A stretch of 64,000 bases of DNA from Streptomyces sp. NBC_01451 (GCF_036227485.1 NZ_CP109479.1:1178001-1242000), one strand, 5' to 3'; shown: positions 1 to 8,990, counted from the stretch's first letter. Program-made: numbers and translations. The notes: a model not told the origin generated them from the letters alone.

Positions 1-434
1 GTGGCCTGCGAGTGCTGCGCCCCGAAGCCGAGCCCGCCGCCGTTCGCGGTGCGGACGACCAGCGGCACGGTGACCTGGCCACCCGTCATGTAGCGCACTT
101 TCGGTATCTCGTTGGCGAGGTAGTCCCAGCAACAGGCCAGGAAGTCGGAGAACATGATCTCGGCGACCGGCCGCATCCCGGTCATGGCGGCGCCCATCGC
201 GGCGCCCACGATGGCCTGTTCGGAGATGGGCGTGTCCCACACCCGCCCGGGCCCGAACTCCTTGAACAGCCCGGCGGTCGTCTTGAACACCCCGCCGGCC
301 TCCCCGATGTCCTCCCCCAGGCACACGACCGCCGGATCGCGCCGCATCTCCCGCGCGATGCCCTCGGCGACGGCCTCGCGATAGGTGATCCGCCGTTGCT
401 CAGAAGCCTCCTGAGGCACCATCAGGTCCGCCAT
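1..434 (-). CDS. 2-oxoacid dehydrogenase E1 component, beta subunit (partial)
   Basis: The N-terminal 144 or so residues of an E1 beta subunit of a thiamine-diphosphate-dependent 2-oxoacid (pyruvate, acetoin or branched-chain) dehydrogenase; the gene runs off the left edge. The start is ATG at 434 and the reading continues MADLMVPQEASEQ..., with family landmarks 'GEDIGEAGGVFKTT', 'DTPISEQAIVGAAMGAAMTG', 'AEIMFSDF' and 'GGGLGFGAQHSQ'. Its first codons overlap the end of the E1 alpha gene by 13 bases, so the subunits are translationally coupled and should form the alpha2beta2 E1 enzyme. An E2 lipoyl acyltransferase may follow outside the window. The substrate cannot be read from the sequence. 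Confidence 0.92.
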   Translation of the reverse strand, partial: MADLMVPQEASEQRRITYREAVAEGIAREMRRDPAVVCLGEDIGEAGGVFKTTAGLFKEFGPGRVWDTPISEQAIVGAAMGAAMTGMRPVAEIMFSDFLACCWDYLANEIPKVRYMTGGQVTVPLVVRTANGGGLGFGAQHSQA

Positions 435-1411
435 GCCGCACCTCCGTCCGCCCACACTTCGGTCAGCGCCTCGGCCGGATCGGGCGCGGGAGCCGCCTTC
501 GCGGCCTCGACTGCCGCCCGTACCACCTCAGTTGCCCGTTCGTCGGCCGCGGTGACCGCCTCCGCCGGCACGCCCAGTACGTGGAGCCGGCCTCGCGCGA
601 GGTCCAACGGGTCGTGCTTGAGCCAGCGCTCGACCTCCTCGGCGGGCCGGTAGGTGGCCGGGTCGGCGCGGCTGTGCCCGTAGTGCCGGTAGGTCTCGGC
701 CTCCAGGACGGCGGGACCGTCCCCGGCCCGGGCCCGCCGTGCGAGCCGCTGCACGGCCTCCTGAACCAGCACCACGTCGTTGCCGTCGACGACCTCGCCC
801 GGAATGCCGTACGCCGGGGCCCGGTCGGCGGCCGGCCGGGGCACCGCGGTGACGTCCGCGATCGCCGTGTACTCCATGTAGAGGTTGTTCTCGCAGACGA
901 ACAGCACGGGCAGTCTCCATACGGCGGCCAGGTTGAGCGCCTCGTGGAAGGCGCCGATGTTGGTCGCGCCGTCACCGAAGAAGGCCACCGCGAGCTGGTC
1001 GGTGCCTCGCAGCCGGGCGGACCAGGCGGCACCGACGGCCATGGGGAGGTGGGCGCCGACGATGGCGTACGAGCCGAGCATGCCGGCGGACGCCTTGGTG
1101 AGGTGCATGGAGCCGCCCTTGGCCTTGCAGAGCCCGGTGGCGCGGCTCATCAGCTCGGCGAGGCACTCCTCGGGGGTGGCGCCGCGCGCGAGGGCGTGGT
1201 GATGGCCCCGGTAGGTGGCGAAGACGTAGTCGTCGTCGCGCAGCGCGGCACTCGCGCCGACGGCGATCGCCTCGTGACCGGCGGCGAGGTGGGTGGTGCC
1301 CTTGACCAGCCCGGACAGGAACAGGTCGTGCGCGGCCTTCTCCGTACGACGGATGACTGCCATCTGCCCGTACAGGGTGAGGAGTTCCTCACCGGTGACC
1401 GTGGTGGCCAT
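422..1411 (-). CDS. 2-oxoacid dehydrogenase E1 component, alpha subunit
   Basis: 329 residues, the normal length for an E1 alpha subunit that decarboxylates a 2-oxoacid using thiamine diphosphate and passes the acyl group to E2. The thiamine-diphosphate motif is visible as GDG (in 'FFGDGATNIGAFHEAL') through to 'ENN'. The 'GLCKAKGGSMHL' and 'HYGHSRADP' loops are typical of the pyruvate/acetoin type. The ATG at 1411 shares one base with the stop of the upstream M24 gene (TGATG), so the two are coupled. Longer readings upstream only run into the M24 gene in another frame and were discarded. The pairing with a peptidase-fold gene and an XRE-cupin regulator suggests a dedicated catabolic operon, not housekeeping pyruvate dehydrogenase. 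Confidence 0.93.
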   Translation of the reverse strand: MATTVTGEELLTLYGQMAVIRRTEKAAHDLFLSGLVKGTTHLAAGHEAIAVGASAALRDDDYVFATYRGHHHALARGATPEECLAELMSRATGLCKAKGGSMHLTKASAGMLGSYAIVGAHLPMAVGAAWSARLRGTDQLAVAFFGDGATNIGAFHEALNLAAVWRLPVLFVCENNLYMEYTAIADVTAVPRPAADRAPAYGIPGEVVDGNDVVLVQEAVQRLARRARAGDGPAVLEAETYRHYGHSRADPATYRPAEEVERWLKHDPLDLARGRLHVLGVPAEAVTAADERATEVVRAAVEAAKAAPAPDPAEALTEVWADGGAAWRT

Positions 1412-2745
1412 CAACCGCTCCCGTTCCTCGGGGTGTTGAGGTGGGACTGGGCCTCGCGCCGGGTGTCGAGCTCGCCGCCGACCGTCCAGTACTTGCGGCC
1501 CGCCACCAGGAGTTCCTCGGCCGGGAACTTGGTGATGACCTCGCAGCCGTCGGCGGTGACGACGATCTCTTCCTCGATGCGTGCCGCCGTCCAGCCGTCG
1601 GCGGCCGGCCAGTAGGTCTCCAGGGCGAACACCATGCCCTCTTCGAGGACTTCGGGATGGTCGAGCGAGACGAGGCGGCTGAAGATGGGCTTCTCCCAGA
1701 TCGACAGACCGACCCCGTGGCCGTACTGGAGCGCGAAAGCGGCCGTCTCGTCCGGGAAGCCGAACTCCGCGGCGCGCGGCCACACCTGGACGATGTCGGC
1801 GGTGGTCGCGCCCGGCCGGACCAGGGCGATGGCCTCGTCCATGTACTCCCGGCAGCGGACGTACGCGTCGCGCTGGGCACCGGAGGCGCTGCCGACGGCG
1901 AAGGTGCGGTAGTAGCAGGTGCGGTAGCCGAGGTGGCTGTGCAGGATGTCGAAGAAGGCGGGGTCGCCCGGGCGGATCAGGCGGTCGCTGAAGACATGCG
2001 GATGGGGTGAACAGCGTTCCCCGGAGATGGCGTTGACGCCTTCGACGTACTCGCTGCCGAGGTCGTAAAGGACCTTGCTGACGAGTCCGACGCACTCGTT
2101 CTCGCGGACGCCCGGGCGAAGGTACCCGTACAGCTCCTCGTAGGCCGCGTCGACCATCGCGCAGGCCTGGGTGAGGAGAGAGATCTCGTCCGCGGTCTTG
2201 GTGCGGCGGGCCTGGAGGAAGACCTGCTGGCCGTCGACGACGTCGATGCCCTCGGCGCGCAGGGCCATCAGGACCGGCATCTCGGCCAGGTCGACGCCGA
2301 GCGGTTCGTCCGCCAGGCCGTGGGCGCGCAGCTCGGTGGCGATCTTGCGGGCCACGTCCTCGGCGATGCCCGCGTCCGGGTGGAAGGCGCCACGCAGGGT
2401 GGAGATCCCGGCGCGGGCGCCGGTGGGCGGGCCGTCCTTGCCGTCGCTGTAGTCGAGCCAGGGGTTGTAGAGCTGGTGGTGCCGGGCGGCGGAGCCGAAG
2501 TCCCACAGGACCGGTTCGCCGCCGCGCACCAGCAGCGCGAAGCGGATCAGTTTGTCCATGGCCCAGGTGCCGATGTGGGTGGACGTCATGTAGCGGATGT
2601 TCGCGAAGTCGAAGCTGAGCACGGCGCCCAGCTCGGACCGGTTGAGGGCCTGGTGGAGCCTGGCCAGCCGCTCCCTGCGCAGCCGTTCCAGGTCGACGCG
2701 CTGTTCCCAGTCGACGGCATTGGGTCCGAATGTGCGGATCGCCAT
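1411..2745 (-). CDS. M24 (creatinase/aminopeptidase P fold) family protein with altered metal site
   Basis: 444 residues with an N-terminal creatinase-like domain (about 1-185) and a pita-bread M24 domain (about 190-440). Of the five usual metal ligands I can place D266, H343 (YGHGVGL), E376 (FALET) and E391 (RIEEE). The second aspartate, expected 11 residues after the first, is C277 ('YRTCYYRT' where the family has 'xxSDxxRT'). It may therefore bind metal differently or have another chemistry, as in creatinase-like or lyase-like M24 members. I chose ATG at 2745, which sits 5 bases after GGGGGTGG; an in-frame GTG at 2760 is the alternative. It lies between the XRE-cupin gene and E1 alpha, so its product may feed a 2-oxoacid to the dehydrogenase (inference). 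Confidence 0.82.
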   Translation of the reverse strand: MAIRTFGPNAVDWEQRVDLERLRRERLARLHQALNRSELGAVLSFDFANIRYMTSTHIGTWAMDKLIRFALLVRGGEPVLWDFGSAARHHQLYNPWLDYSDGKDGPPTGARAGISTLRGAFHPDAGIAEDVARKIATELRAHGLADEPLGVDLAEMPVLMALRAEGIDVVDGQQVFLQARRTKTADEISLLTQACAMVDAAYEELYGYLRPGVRENECVGLVSKVLYDLGSEYVEGVNAISGERCSPHPHVFSDRLIRPGDPAFFDILHSHLGYRTCYYRTFAVGSASGAQRDAYVRCREYMDEAIALVRPGATTADIVQVWPRAAEFGFPDETAAFALQYGHGVGLSIWEKPIFSRLVSLDHPEVLEEGMVFALETYWPAADGWTAARIEEEIVVTADGCEVITKFPAEELLVAGRKYWTVGGELDTRREAQSHLNTPRNGSG

Positions 2746-2785
2746 GGCGACCACCCCCACTTTGGAGTGAACGACTCGGCGGCGC

Positions 2786-2810
2786 GAGTGTCAACCTCTA
2801 CTGAACACTC
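2786..2810. promoter_or_regulatory. Imperfect inverted repeat, possible XRE operator or internal promoter
   Basis: The arms GAGTGTCAA and TGAACACTC match at 7 of 9 positions and flank a short spacer between the XRE-cupin stop and the M24 gene. On the minus strand a TTGACA lies inside the repeat, but no convincing -10 follows. It could be an autoregulatory operator. Confidence 0.3.
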
Positions 2811-3442
2811 TGGCCGGCCACGAACCACACCCCGACCGCCGGTTCCGCGCTGTCGTTGCGGTACCGGTGCGGGGTCGTCGACTCGAAGCACACCGCGTCC
2901 CCGGGGCGCAGTACGTGCTCGTCGAAACCGAGGGTGAGGACCAGTTCACCGGCGGTCAGATAACCGTGTTCGGTGCCGGCGTGCCGCATCAGCCCACCGC
3001 CGCTCGACGACGAACCGCCGGGCCGGTAGGTCACCAGCAGGAAGTCGACATCGGTACCCGGGACATGCCCGAGCCGCTCCCACACCACCCCCGAGTCCAG
3101 CTCGATCGTCTCCCGCTCACCCGTCCCCACCAGCGGCCCGATCCGTCGGCCGGGGTCTGCGGCGAACGCGGCGAGGGCGTGCACCACCGTGGATCCGGCG
3201 ACCACCGGGGATTCCCTCACGGTGTCCGCCGACGCGTCGAAGAGCGACTCGACGGAGATACCGAGGGCCGTGGTGATCGCGTACAGCGTGCTGACGGACG
3301 GCTGGCTCTTGCCGGTCTCGATCTGGGAGACGAGGCTCGCGGAGACCCCGATCTCGCGTGCGAGGGCACGCAGGCCCATCCCCCGTTCGAGGCGCGCCTG
3401 CCGGATCCGCGCCCCGACGGGCGGCACGGCGGCGGATGGCAC
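2798..3442 (-). CDS. XRE-family regulator with C-terminal cupin domain
   Basis: 214 residues: a helix-turn-helix of the lambda-repressor/XRE type at about 12-66 ('IRQARLERGMGLRALAREIG', 'SASLVSQIETGKSQPSVSTLYAI') followed by a cupin_2 domain at about 130-210 ('HRYRNDS' histidine, 'PGDAVCFES'). Such XRE-cupin proteins usually sense a small metabolite in the cupin barrel and control the adjacent catabolic genes. The GTG at 3442 follows GAGAGGAG with 6 bases between, which is why I start there rather than at the longer reading. It is first in the operon with the M24 and E1 genes, so it is probably their local regulator. Confidence 0.9.
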   Translation of the reverse strand: MPSAAVPPVGARIRQARLERGMGLRALAREIGVSASLVSQIETGKSQPSVSTLYAITTALGISVESLFDASADTVRESPVVAGSTVVHALAAFAADPGRRIGPLVGTGERETIELDSGVVWERLGHVPGTDVDFLLVTYRPGGSSSSGGGLMRHAGTEHGYLTAGELVLTLGFDEHVLRPGDAVCFESTTPHRYRNDSAEPAVGVWFVAGQSVQ

Positions 3443-3543
3443 GGGCGGCTCCTCTCGCTCCCGGTCCACACCGGTTCGCTCCGATGATGTGCAGTGCCAT
3501 TGAACAGCAGATGCCGGTCGTGCCACCAGAGAACTCCGGCGCG

Positions 3544-4710
3544 TCACGCCTTCCCCGCGGGGAAGAGCGCCCGTACCTCCCATCCCTCCGTCCGACCGGC
3601 CCGTGGTCCCGCGCGCAGGGCCCCGCCCAGGGCGCTGACGCGTTCCGTGAGGCCGACCAGGCCGAAGCCGCCACCGTGTGCGGCGGCCGGGAGCTGGGTG
3701 CCGCCCCGGCCGTCGTCGGTCACACCGACCTCCAGCCGGCGTCCGTCGTAGCGGAGCCGGACGGTGATCTCGGTGGCGTCGGCAGCGTGCCGTCGTACGT
3801 TCGTCAGCGCCTCCTGCACCACCCGGAACGCGGCGGCCTGCACCTCGTGCGGGAGGTCGTCAGGCACCGTGGGGTCACGGTCGAGGCGGACGCGCTGGAC
3901 CGGGCTCGCGAAGCCGTCCGCCAGTTCCACGATGCCGGCGAGGTCACCGACCGGCCGGCGGTCGGCGGCGTCCGGCCCGGTGTCCCTCAGCACGCCGACG
4001 GTACGGCGCATCGACGCCAGGGCTTCCGTGGCCGCGCGTTCTATGCCCGCGAGGACCGTGTCCAGGTCCTCCGGCCGGGTGGTGGCCATCATCCGGGCCA
4101 TCTGGGTCTGGACGAGGATGCCGGTGACATGGTGGGCGACGAAGTCGTGCAGGTCGGCGGCGATCGCCACCCGTTCCGACCGCCGGGTCTCGACGACCGC
4201 CACGGCCCGCCGGTAGTCCTGCGAGCGCAGGAACGCGGCCATACCGCCGACGACGCCGATCAGGACGAGCGCCACCATCATGAAGCCCAGCAGGCTGGAC
4301 TCGTCGTCCTGGTAGAAACGCACCGGTGTGCCGAGCAGCGCGGCGCCGGTCAGGATCCCGCAGACGACGGCCCAGGGCTGGGGGCACTGCCGTACCGCGA
4401 CGAACAGCAGACCCAGCAGGACCGCTGTCTCGCCCGGGCCGAACAGTGCCTCCTGGCCCAGCAGCAGCGAACCCCCCGTGAACAACAGCGAGGCGGCGGC
4501 CGGTGCGCCCGTGCGCAGCTGCGGGGTGAGCCACTGTGGCCGCCGCCGGGCCGGCCACAGCAGCGCGGCGTACCCGAGGACCAGGACAGCCGCGTAGGGC
4601 CAGATCGTGTAGCCGCCCTCGCTCGCGTTGAGCAGGTCGGGGATCCCCGCCATGACGAGCAGCGCGACGACGAAGGCCCTGGCGCAGTTGCGGGGCGAGT
4701 CCGATGTCAT
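3544..4710 (-). CDS. Sensor histidine kinase, NarL-partner type (HisKA_3)
   Basis: 388 residues. Four or five hydrophobic segments fill residues 10-165 with little extracytoplasmic material. A HisKA_3 dimerisation domain follows, with phospho-acceptor H188 in 'ADLHDFVAHH', then an HATPase with N-box 'EALTNVRRHA' and G-boxes 'DDGRG' and 'GFGLVGL'. ATG at 4710; a GTG nine bases upstream is possible. It is divergent from the small exported protein and ABC genes and is the likely partner of the response regulator at 8198-8908, which closes the same gene group. The arrangement suggests a kinase that senses the envelope or the transporter itself. Confidence 0.92.
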   Translation of the reverse strand: MTSDSPRNCARAFVVALLVMAGIPDLLNASEGGYTIWPYAAVLVLGYAALLWPARRRPQWLTPQLRTGAPAAASLLFTGGSLLLGQEALFGPGETAVLLGLLFVAVRQCPQPWAVVCGILTGAALLGTPVRFYQDDESSLLGFMMVALVLIGVVGGMAAFLRSQDYRRAVAVVETRRSERVAIAADLHDFVAHHVTGILVQTQMARMMATTRPEDLDTVLAGIERAATEALASMRRTVGVLRDTGPDAADRRPVGDLAGIVELADGFASPVQRVRLDRDPTVPDDLPHEVQAAAFRVVQEALTNVRRHAADATEITVRLRYDGRRLEVGVTDDGRGGTQLPAAAHGGGFGLVGLTERVSALGGALRAGPRAGRTEGWEVRALFPAGKA

Positions 4711-4863
4711 GCGGATCACCGTATGCGCGGACGGCGACGGCGGTATCGGCCGAATGGCCGAGGAGCGGTCCGCGAAGGATGGCCGGACGACCGAGGCGCG
4801 CGCCCGTGCCCGCGGGACAGAGTGGAGCCACTGCCCACACCGCCCCACCTTCAGGAGTACGAG

Positions 4864-5232
4864 ATGCAGCGCAAGGCCCTCATCAGCGTGATCGGCGGTG
4901 CGACGGCCGCGGTCGCCCTGGCCGGTGTCGGAACCCATCTGCTCGCGGGCACCGAGTCGACGACCTCCTTGGACAAGTACACGGCAGTGACCGTGGACGG
5001 TCACCGGGCCCTGGCGGCGAACATCGTCGCGGGCCGCGCCCAGAGCAAGTTCCACCCACTGCCCTGGGTGGGCACGAAGGTCTCCCGGGTGTCCTGCCCG
5101 ACAGGTCTGAAAGCCGTGGCCGGCGCGAGCATCACGTGCACGGGCCACACCGGCAAGGGCAAGGACATCGACATACCGGTGACGGTGGTCACGGCGACGA
5201 AGAACTCCGTGACCTGGAAGTTCGAGCGCTGA
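4864..5232 (+). CDS. Small exported or membrane-anchored protein, DUF4333-like
   Basis: 122 residues. An uncleaved or cleavable N-terminal hydrophobic segment (about 5-29, 'ALISVIGGATAAVALAGVG') precedes a compact domain with two cysteines ('VSCPTGLKAVAGASITCTGH') and a 'VPVTV' type strand. That pattern matches the actinobacterial DUF4333 fold; the assignment is by eye only. AGGAG stands 7 bases before ATG. It is first in a plus-strand run with the ABC genes and next to the histidine kinase promoter, so it may be an extracytoplasmic partner of the kinase or transporter (inference). Confidence 0.75.
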   Translation: MQRKALISVIGGATAAVALAGVGTHLLAGTESTTSLDKYTAVTVDGHRALAANIVAGRAQSKFHPLPWVGTKVSRVSCPTGLKAVAGASITCTGHTGKGKDIDIPVTVVTATKNSVTWKFER

Positions 5233-5267
5233 GCAGCGGCGAGGAGAGCAAGGGGAACGAGAAGATC

Positions 5268-5954
5268 ATGAGCACCGTCCTGGCCGGTCTCGGCCTCATC
5301 AAGAAGTACGGCTCCACCACCGCGCTGCACGGCGTGGACGTGAAGGTCGGCGTCCGCGAGTCACTGGCGATCATGGGTCCGTCGGGTTCCGGGAAATCGA
5401 CCCTCCTGCACACCCTGGCCGGAGTCGTGCGCCCGGACGGCGGCGAGGTCCTGCTGCACCGCGAACGCATCGACAACCTGGGCGAGAACCGGCTGAGCGA
5501 ACTGCGGCGCAAGCGGTTCGGATTCGTGTTCCAGTTCGGCCAGTTGCTGCCCGAACTGCCCGCCGAGGAGAACATCGCCCTGCCCCTGATGCTGGACGGC
5601 ATACCCCGGGGCCGAGCCGTCTCCCTCGCCCGCCGCTGGTTCGCCCCGCTCGGCCTGGACGGTCTGGAGACCCGCCGCCCCGGCCAGTTGTCCGGCGGTC
5701 AGGCCCAACGCGTCGCGATAGCCCGCGCGCTGGTCGTCCAGCCCGACGTGGTCTTCGCAGACGAGCCGACGGGCGCGCTGGACCAGGTGACCAGCGAGGA
5801 GGTCATCCTGCTGCTGACCACGGTCACCCGCGACCAGGGCGCCTCCCTGGTGATGGTCACGCACGACCCGGACGTCGCCGCCCACTGCGACCGCGTCCTC
5901 CAGGTCCGCGACGGGCGGATCACGGGCCACCACCAGTACACCGTCGCGCCCTGA
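5268..5954 (+). CDS. ABC transporter ATP-binding protein (MacB/LolD type)
   Basis: 228 residues with all ATPase motifs: Walker A 'GPSGSGKST', Q-loop 'FVFQFGQLLPEL', signature 'LSGGQAQRVAIARAL', Walker B 'VVFADEP' followed by 'TGALD', and H-loop 'VTHD'. The sequence around these motifs is that of ATPases serving FtsX-type permeases. The nearest ATG (5268) is preceded by AGGGGA. It lies 35 bases after the exported protein gene and just before the permease at 6080, with which it should form one transporter. Confidence 0.95.
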   Translation: MSTVLAGLGLIKKYGSTTALHGVDVKVGVRESLAIMGPSGSGKSTLLHTLAGVVRPDGGEVLLHRERIDNLGENRLSELRRKRFGFVFQFGQLLPELPAEENIALPLMLDGIPRGRAVSLARRWFAPLGLDGLETRRPGQLSGGQAQRVAIARALVVQPDVVFADEPTGALDQVTSEEVILLLTTVTRDQGASLVMVTHDPDVAAHCDRVLQVRDGRITGHHQYTVAP

Positions 5955-6079
5955 GCCACCGGCCCTGCCGCTCCCGTCCCCTTCCCCTCCGCCCCTGCTT
6001 CACCCTGCCGCGCCTCCTGCCATGCCCGCTGCCACGAGCACCGGCCCCCACCGCGCCCTTCCGATCACCCGGAGCACTC

Positions 6080-8089
6080 ATGTCCTCGCCCGTCCCGCAG
6101 TTGACGTGGTTCCTCGCACGCCGCTCCGGCCGCCGCGGCCTGCACAGCCAGTTGCTGGCGGCCGGTGCCGCGGCCGTCGGCTCGCTGATCCTGCTGGTGC
6201 TGACGGCCGCCTACTTCGGCAGCGGTGCCCGCGCCCACGACACGGCGTGGCGCACCCCGGCCCCCGACCGGCACGGCACCGCCGTGCAGACGCTCGGGAC
6301 GACGTATTTCGGCGACCGCCCGGTGACCGTCGTGTCGCTGGCCCAGCTGCCCGGCCGCAAGGCGACTCCGGCGCCCCCGGGGCTGGCCTCGTTCCCGGAG
6401 CCGGGGCAGGTGTACGTCTCGCCCGCCCTGGCCGACCTGCTGCACCGGACGCCGGCGAACCAACTCGCCGACCGCTTCCCGAAGGTGTCCTCGTACGGCA
6501 CCATCGGCGGCGCCGGTCTCGCGGCGCCCGAGGAACTGGTGGCCGTCGTGGGCAGGGCGGCGTCCGACCCGGCGGTCTCCGCCGCGGCCGAACCACTCGG
6601 TCTCTTCGGCCAGTTCGGCGGTCAGACCGCACGCGCGGTGGTCTCCGGCTTCGACGGAACCCACGTCAGTGTGTTCACGTCGGCGGACAAACCCGCGGTG
6701 TCGATCGGTGTGGCGATAGTCGCCGTCCCCGTGGTCGTGCTCGCCGCGGCGGCCGGACGGCTCGGTGCGGCCCGGCGTGAGCAACGGCTCGCCGCGCTGC
6801 GGCTGGCGGGGGCGACACCGCGCCAGATCCTCGCGATGACCGGCCTGGAGTCGGCGGTCGTCGGCGCGGCCGGGGCCCTGGCGGGCGCGCTGGCGTACTG
6901 CCTGCTGCTGCCCGCGCTCGCGGAGATCCCGTTCGGCATCGGCACCTGGTACACCGGCCGGCTGTGGGTGGGCCTGCCCCGGCTGCTGGCGGTCGTCGCG
7001 TTCGTGGCCGGTCTCATCGCGGTGAGTGCCATGACGACATTGCGCCAGGTGGCGATCTCTCCGCTGGGCGTGGCCCAGCAGGCGAACCCGCGCCGTACAC
7101 GCCTCGTCCGCCTGGTCCTCTTCGCCGCGGTCCTGCTCTACATCTACGTGACGGCCTCGTCGGGCGACGCCGGCGCCGGCCGGCAACTGGCCATGCTGCT
7201 CATGTTCTACGGCGCCTTCTGGCTGTTCGGCCCGTGGGTCGTGGACCGGCTCGGCCGGATCACGGCCCGCTTCGCCCGTCGTCCGGCGACCCTGCTGGCC
7301 GCGCGCCGGCTCAGCGACGACCCGCGCGGCTCCTGGCGCACCGTCAGCGGGCTGGTCCTCGCCGGGTTCGTCGCCGGGTTCTTCACCGTGGGCAACGTGG
7401 GCATCGACGACTACCGCTTCCCCGGCCAGGTCGCCGTCCCCACCACGAGCACCGCCACGGCCCGCACCGCCATGGCCGAGGCTCGCACGCTGCTCCACGC
7501 GGCCGGGGTGAGGGCGACCGTCACCACGACCGACGGCGCCGACGACGGAATACTGTTCGGCACGCCAGGAGTGGTCGTCCACGTCTCCGGCAGCGCCGCA
7601 CAGCTCGACACGGCGGTCACCGCGCTGTCGGGCCTGGTGCCCGGCAAACTCCCCTACACCCAGGCCTATGCCACCGCCGAGAACGATGCCTTCACCGGTC
7701 GGCTCGGCGAGCTCGGCACCGCCGCCCTGGCGGTCAGCTTCCTCGTCGCGACCGCCTCCGCCGGGCTGACCGCTGCCGCCAACGTGCTCGACCGGCGACG
7801 CGTCTACGCCCTGCTGCGGCTGGCCGGGACCCCCTTGAAGCTCCTCGACCGGGCCAGGTTCCGTGAGACGGTCCTGCCGCTCGTCGTCCTCGCCGGCGGC
7901 ACCACCGCCGCCGGAATATACGCCGCCTTCCAGGTCAACAAGTTGTTCGGCAGCACGATCAGCACCTCCGGCGCGGTGACCCTGGCGGTGTGCGTGACCG
8001 TCGGCGCGCTGGCCATGTTCGCGGCGATCGGAGCGAGCAGACCCCTGCTGCGGGCGGTCACGGAGGATGCCGCGCAGACGGCCGACTGA
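6080..8089 (+). CDS. FtsX-like ABC transporter permease
   Basis: 669 residues. Membrane segments occur near the N-terminus, in a central FtsX block (about 215-345) and in a C-terminal FtsX block (about 540-660), separated by two extracytoplasmic stretches. This two-FtsX-module layout is typical of actinobacterial permeases for lipids, peptides or signal relay. ATG at 6080 follows CGGAG. With the upstream ATPase and the flanking kinase and response regulator it resembles sensor-transporter modules that respond to cell-envelope stress, though the substrate is unknown. Confidence 0.9.
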   Translation: MSSPVPQLTWFLARRSGRRGLHSQLLAAGAAAVGSLILLVLTAAYFGSGARAHDTAWRTPAPDRHGTAVQTLGTTYFGDRPVTVVSLAQLPGRKATPAPPGLASFPEPGQVYVSPALADLLHRTPANQLADRFPKVSSYGTIGGAGLAAPEELVAVVGRAASDPAVSAAAEPLGLFGQFGGQTARAVVSGFDGTHVSVFTSADKPAVSIGVAIVAVPVVVLAAAAGRLGAARREQRLAALRLAGATPRQILAMTGLESAVVGAAGALAGALAYCLLLPALAEIPFGIGTWYTGRLWVGLPRLLAVVAFVAGLIAVSAMTTLRQVAISPLGVAQQANPRRTRLVRLVLFAAVLLYIYVTASSGDAGAGRQLAMLLMFYGAFWLFGPWVVDRLGRITARFARRPATLLAARRLSDDPRGSWRTVSGLVLAGFVAGFFTVGNVGIDDYRFPGQVAVPTTSTATARTAMAEARTLLHAAGVRATVTTTDGADDGILFGTPGVVVHVSGSAAQLDTAVTALSGLVPGKLPYTQAYATAENDAFTGRLGELGTAALAVSFLVATASAGLTAAANVLDRRRVYALLRLAGTPLKLLDRARFRETVLPLVVLAGGTTAAGIYAAFQVNKLFGSTISTSGAVTLAVCVTVGALAMFAAIGASRPLLRAVTEDAAQTAD

Positions 8090-8197
8090 GGACGAAGTAC
8101 GACGTCAGGGCCGACGACAGGAAGCCGTTCCCCGCCTCTGCGTCCGGGCCTCTCCCTCCGCTCCGCCACCCTCCCACCCCTGAGGCATGATCGAGCC

Positions 8198-8908
8198 ATG
8201 ACCCCCGCCCCGCCCAGCCCTCCGATCCGCGTCCTCATCGCGGACGACCAGGACATGGTCCGTACCGGCTTCCGCTTCTTCCTGGACGCCCAGCCCGACA
8301 TCACCGTGGTCGCCGAGGCCGCCGACGGGGAGGAGGCGGTGGCACTGGCCCGCCGGGAGCGTCCGGACGTGTGCCTGCTGGACATCCGGATGCCCAAGCT
8401 CGACGGACTGGAGGCGACCCGGCTGCTGGCCGGCCCCGGTGTCACCGACCCGATGCGGGTCGTCGTGGTCACCACCTTCGACCTCGACGAATACGTGTAC
8501 GGAGCACTGCGCGGCGGCGCCTGCGGGTTCCTGCTCAAGGACTCGGGGCCCGCCCTCCTCGCGGAGGCGGTGCGGGCCGCGGCGGCCGGTGACTCCCTGG
8601 TGTCGCCGTCGATCACGGTCCGTCTGCTTCAGCACATCACCGGCCCGCAGGCCACCGCGTCCCGCCCGGCGGCCCCGCCCCCGGTCTCCGCGGCGACGCT
8701 CAGGGAACCGCTCACCGACCGGGAACTCGACGTGGTCAGGCTGGCCGCCCTGGGCCACACCAACGCCGAGATCGCCTCCGCGTTGTTCGTCTCCCTCTCC
8801 ACGGTCAAGACGCACCTGTCGAGCGTGCAGGCGAAGCTGGCCGCGCGGAACCGGGTGGAGATCGCGGCCTGGGCATGGCAGAACGGGCACGCGCGCCCGG
8901 AGGCGTGA
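8198..8908 (+). CDS. NarL/LuxR-family response regulator
   Basis: 236 residues: receiver domain (about 9-130) with acidic pocket D16-D17, phospho-acceptor D62 ('LLDIRMP'), T and K landmarks ('VVTTFD', 'LLKDS'), then a linker rich in Ala/Pro and a LuxR helix-turn-helix (about 170-225, 'LTDRELDVVRLAALGHTNAEIA', 'LSTVKTHLS'). The start is ATG at 8198. It follows the permease by 108 bases and matches the class of the kinase at 3544-4710, making the two a probable pair that regulates the transporter operon. Confidence 0.94.
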   Translation: MTPAPPSPPIRVLIADDQDMVRTGFRFFLDAQPDITVVAEAADGEEAVALARRERPDVCLLDIRMPKLDGLEATRLLAGPGVTDPMRVVVVTTFDLDEYVYGALRGGACGFLLKDSGPALLAEAVRAAAAGDSLVSPSITVRLLQHITGPQATASRPAAPPPVSAATLREPLTDRELDVVRLAALGHTNAEIASALFVSLSTVKTHLSSVQAKLAARNRVEIAAWAWQNGHARPEA

Positions 8909-8990
8909 GAGCGGCGGGTCACCCGGATGTGGCGCGTTCGACGTGGAGCGGCTATGCAGAAACAGGACGAGTTGAAAGTACGATCAGCCA

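Noticed and set aside
1411..2745. Naming the M24 protein a DddP-type DMSP lyase or ectoine hydrolase
   Set aside because: Fold membership is clear but no substrate-specific residues can be verified, and the metal site differs by C277.
422..2794. A single 790-residue reading across E1 alpha and the M24 gene
   Set aside because: Only the last 329 residues match a family; the earlier part is the M24 gene read in the wrong frame. The TGATG junction explains both genes.
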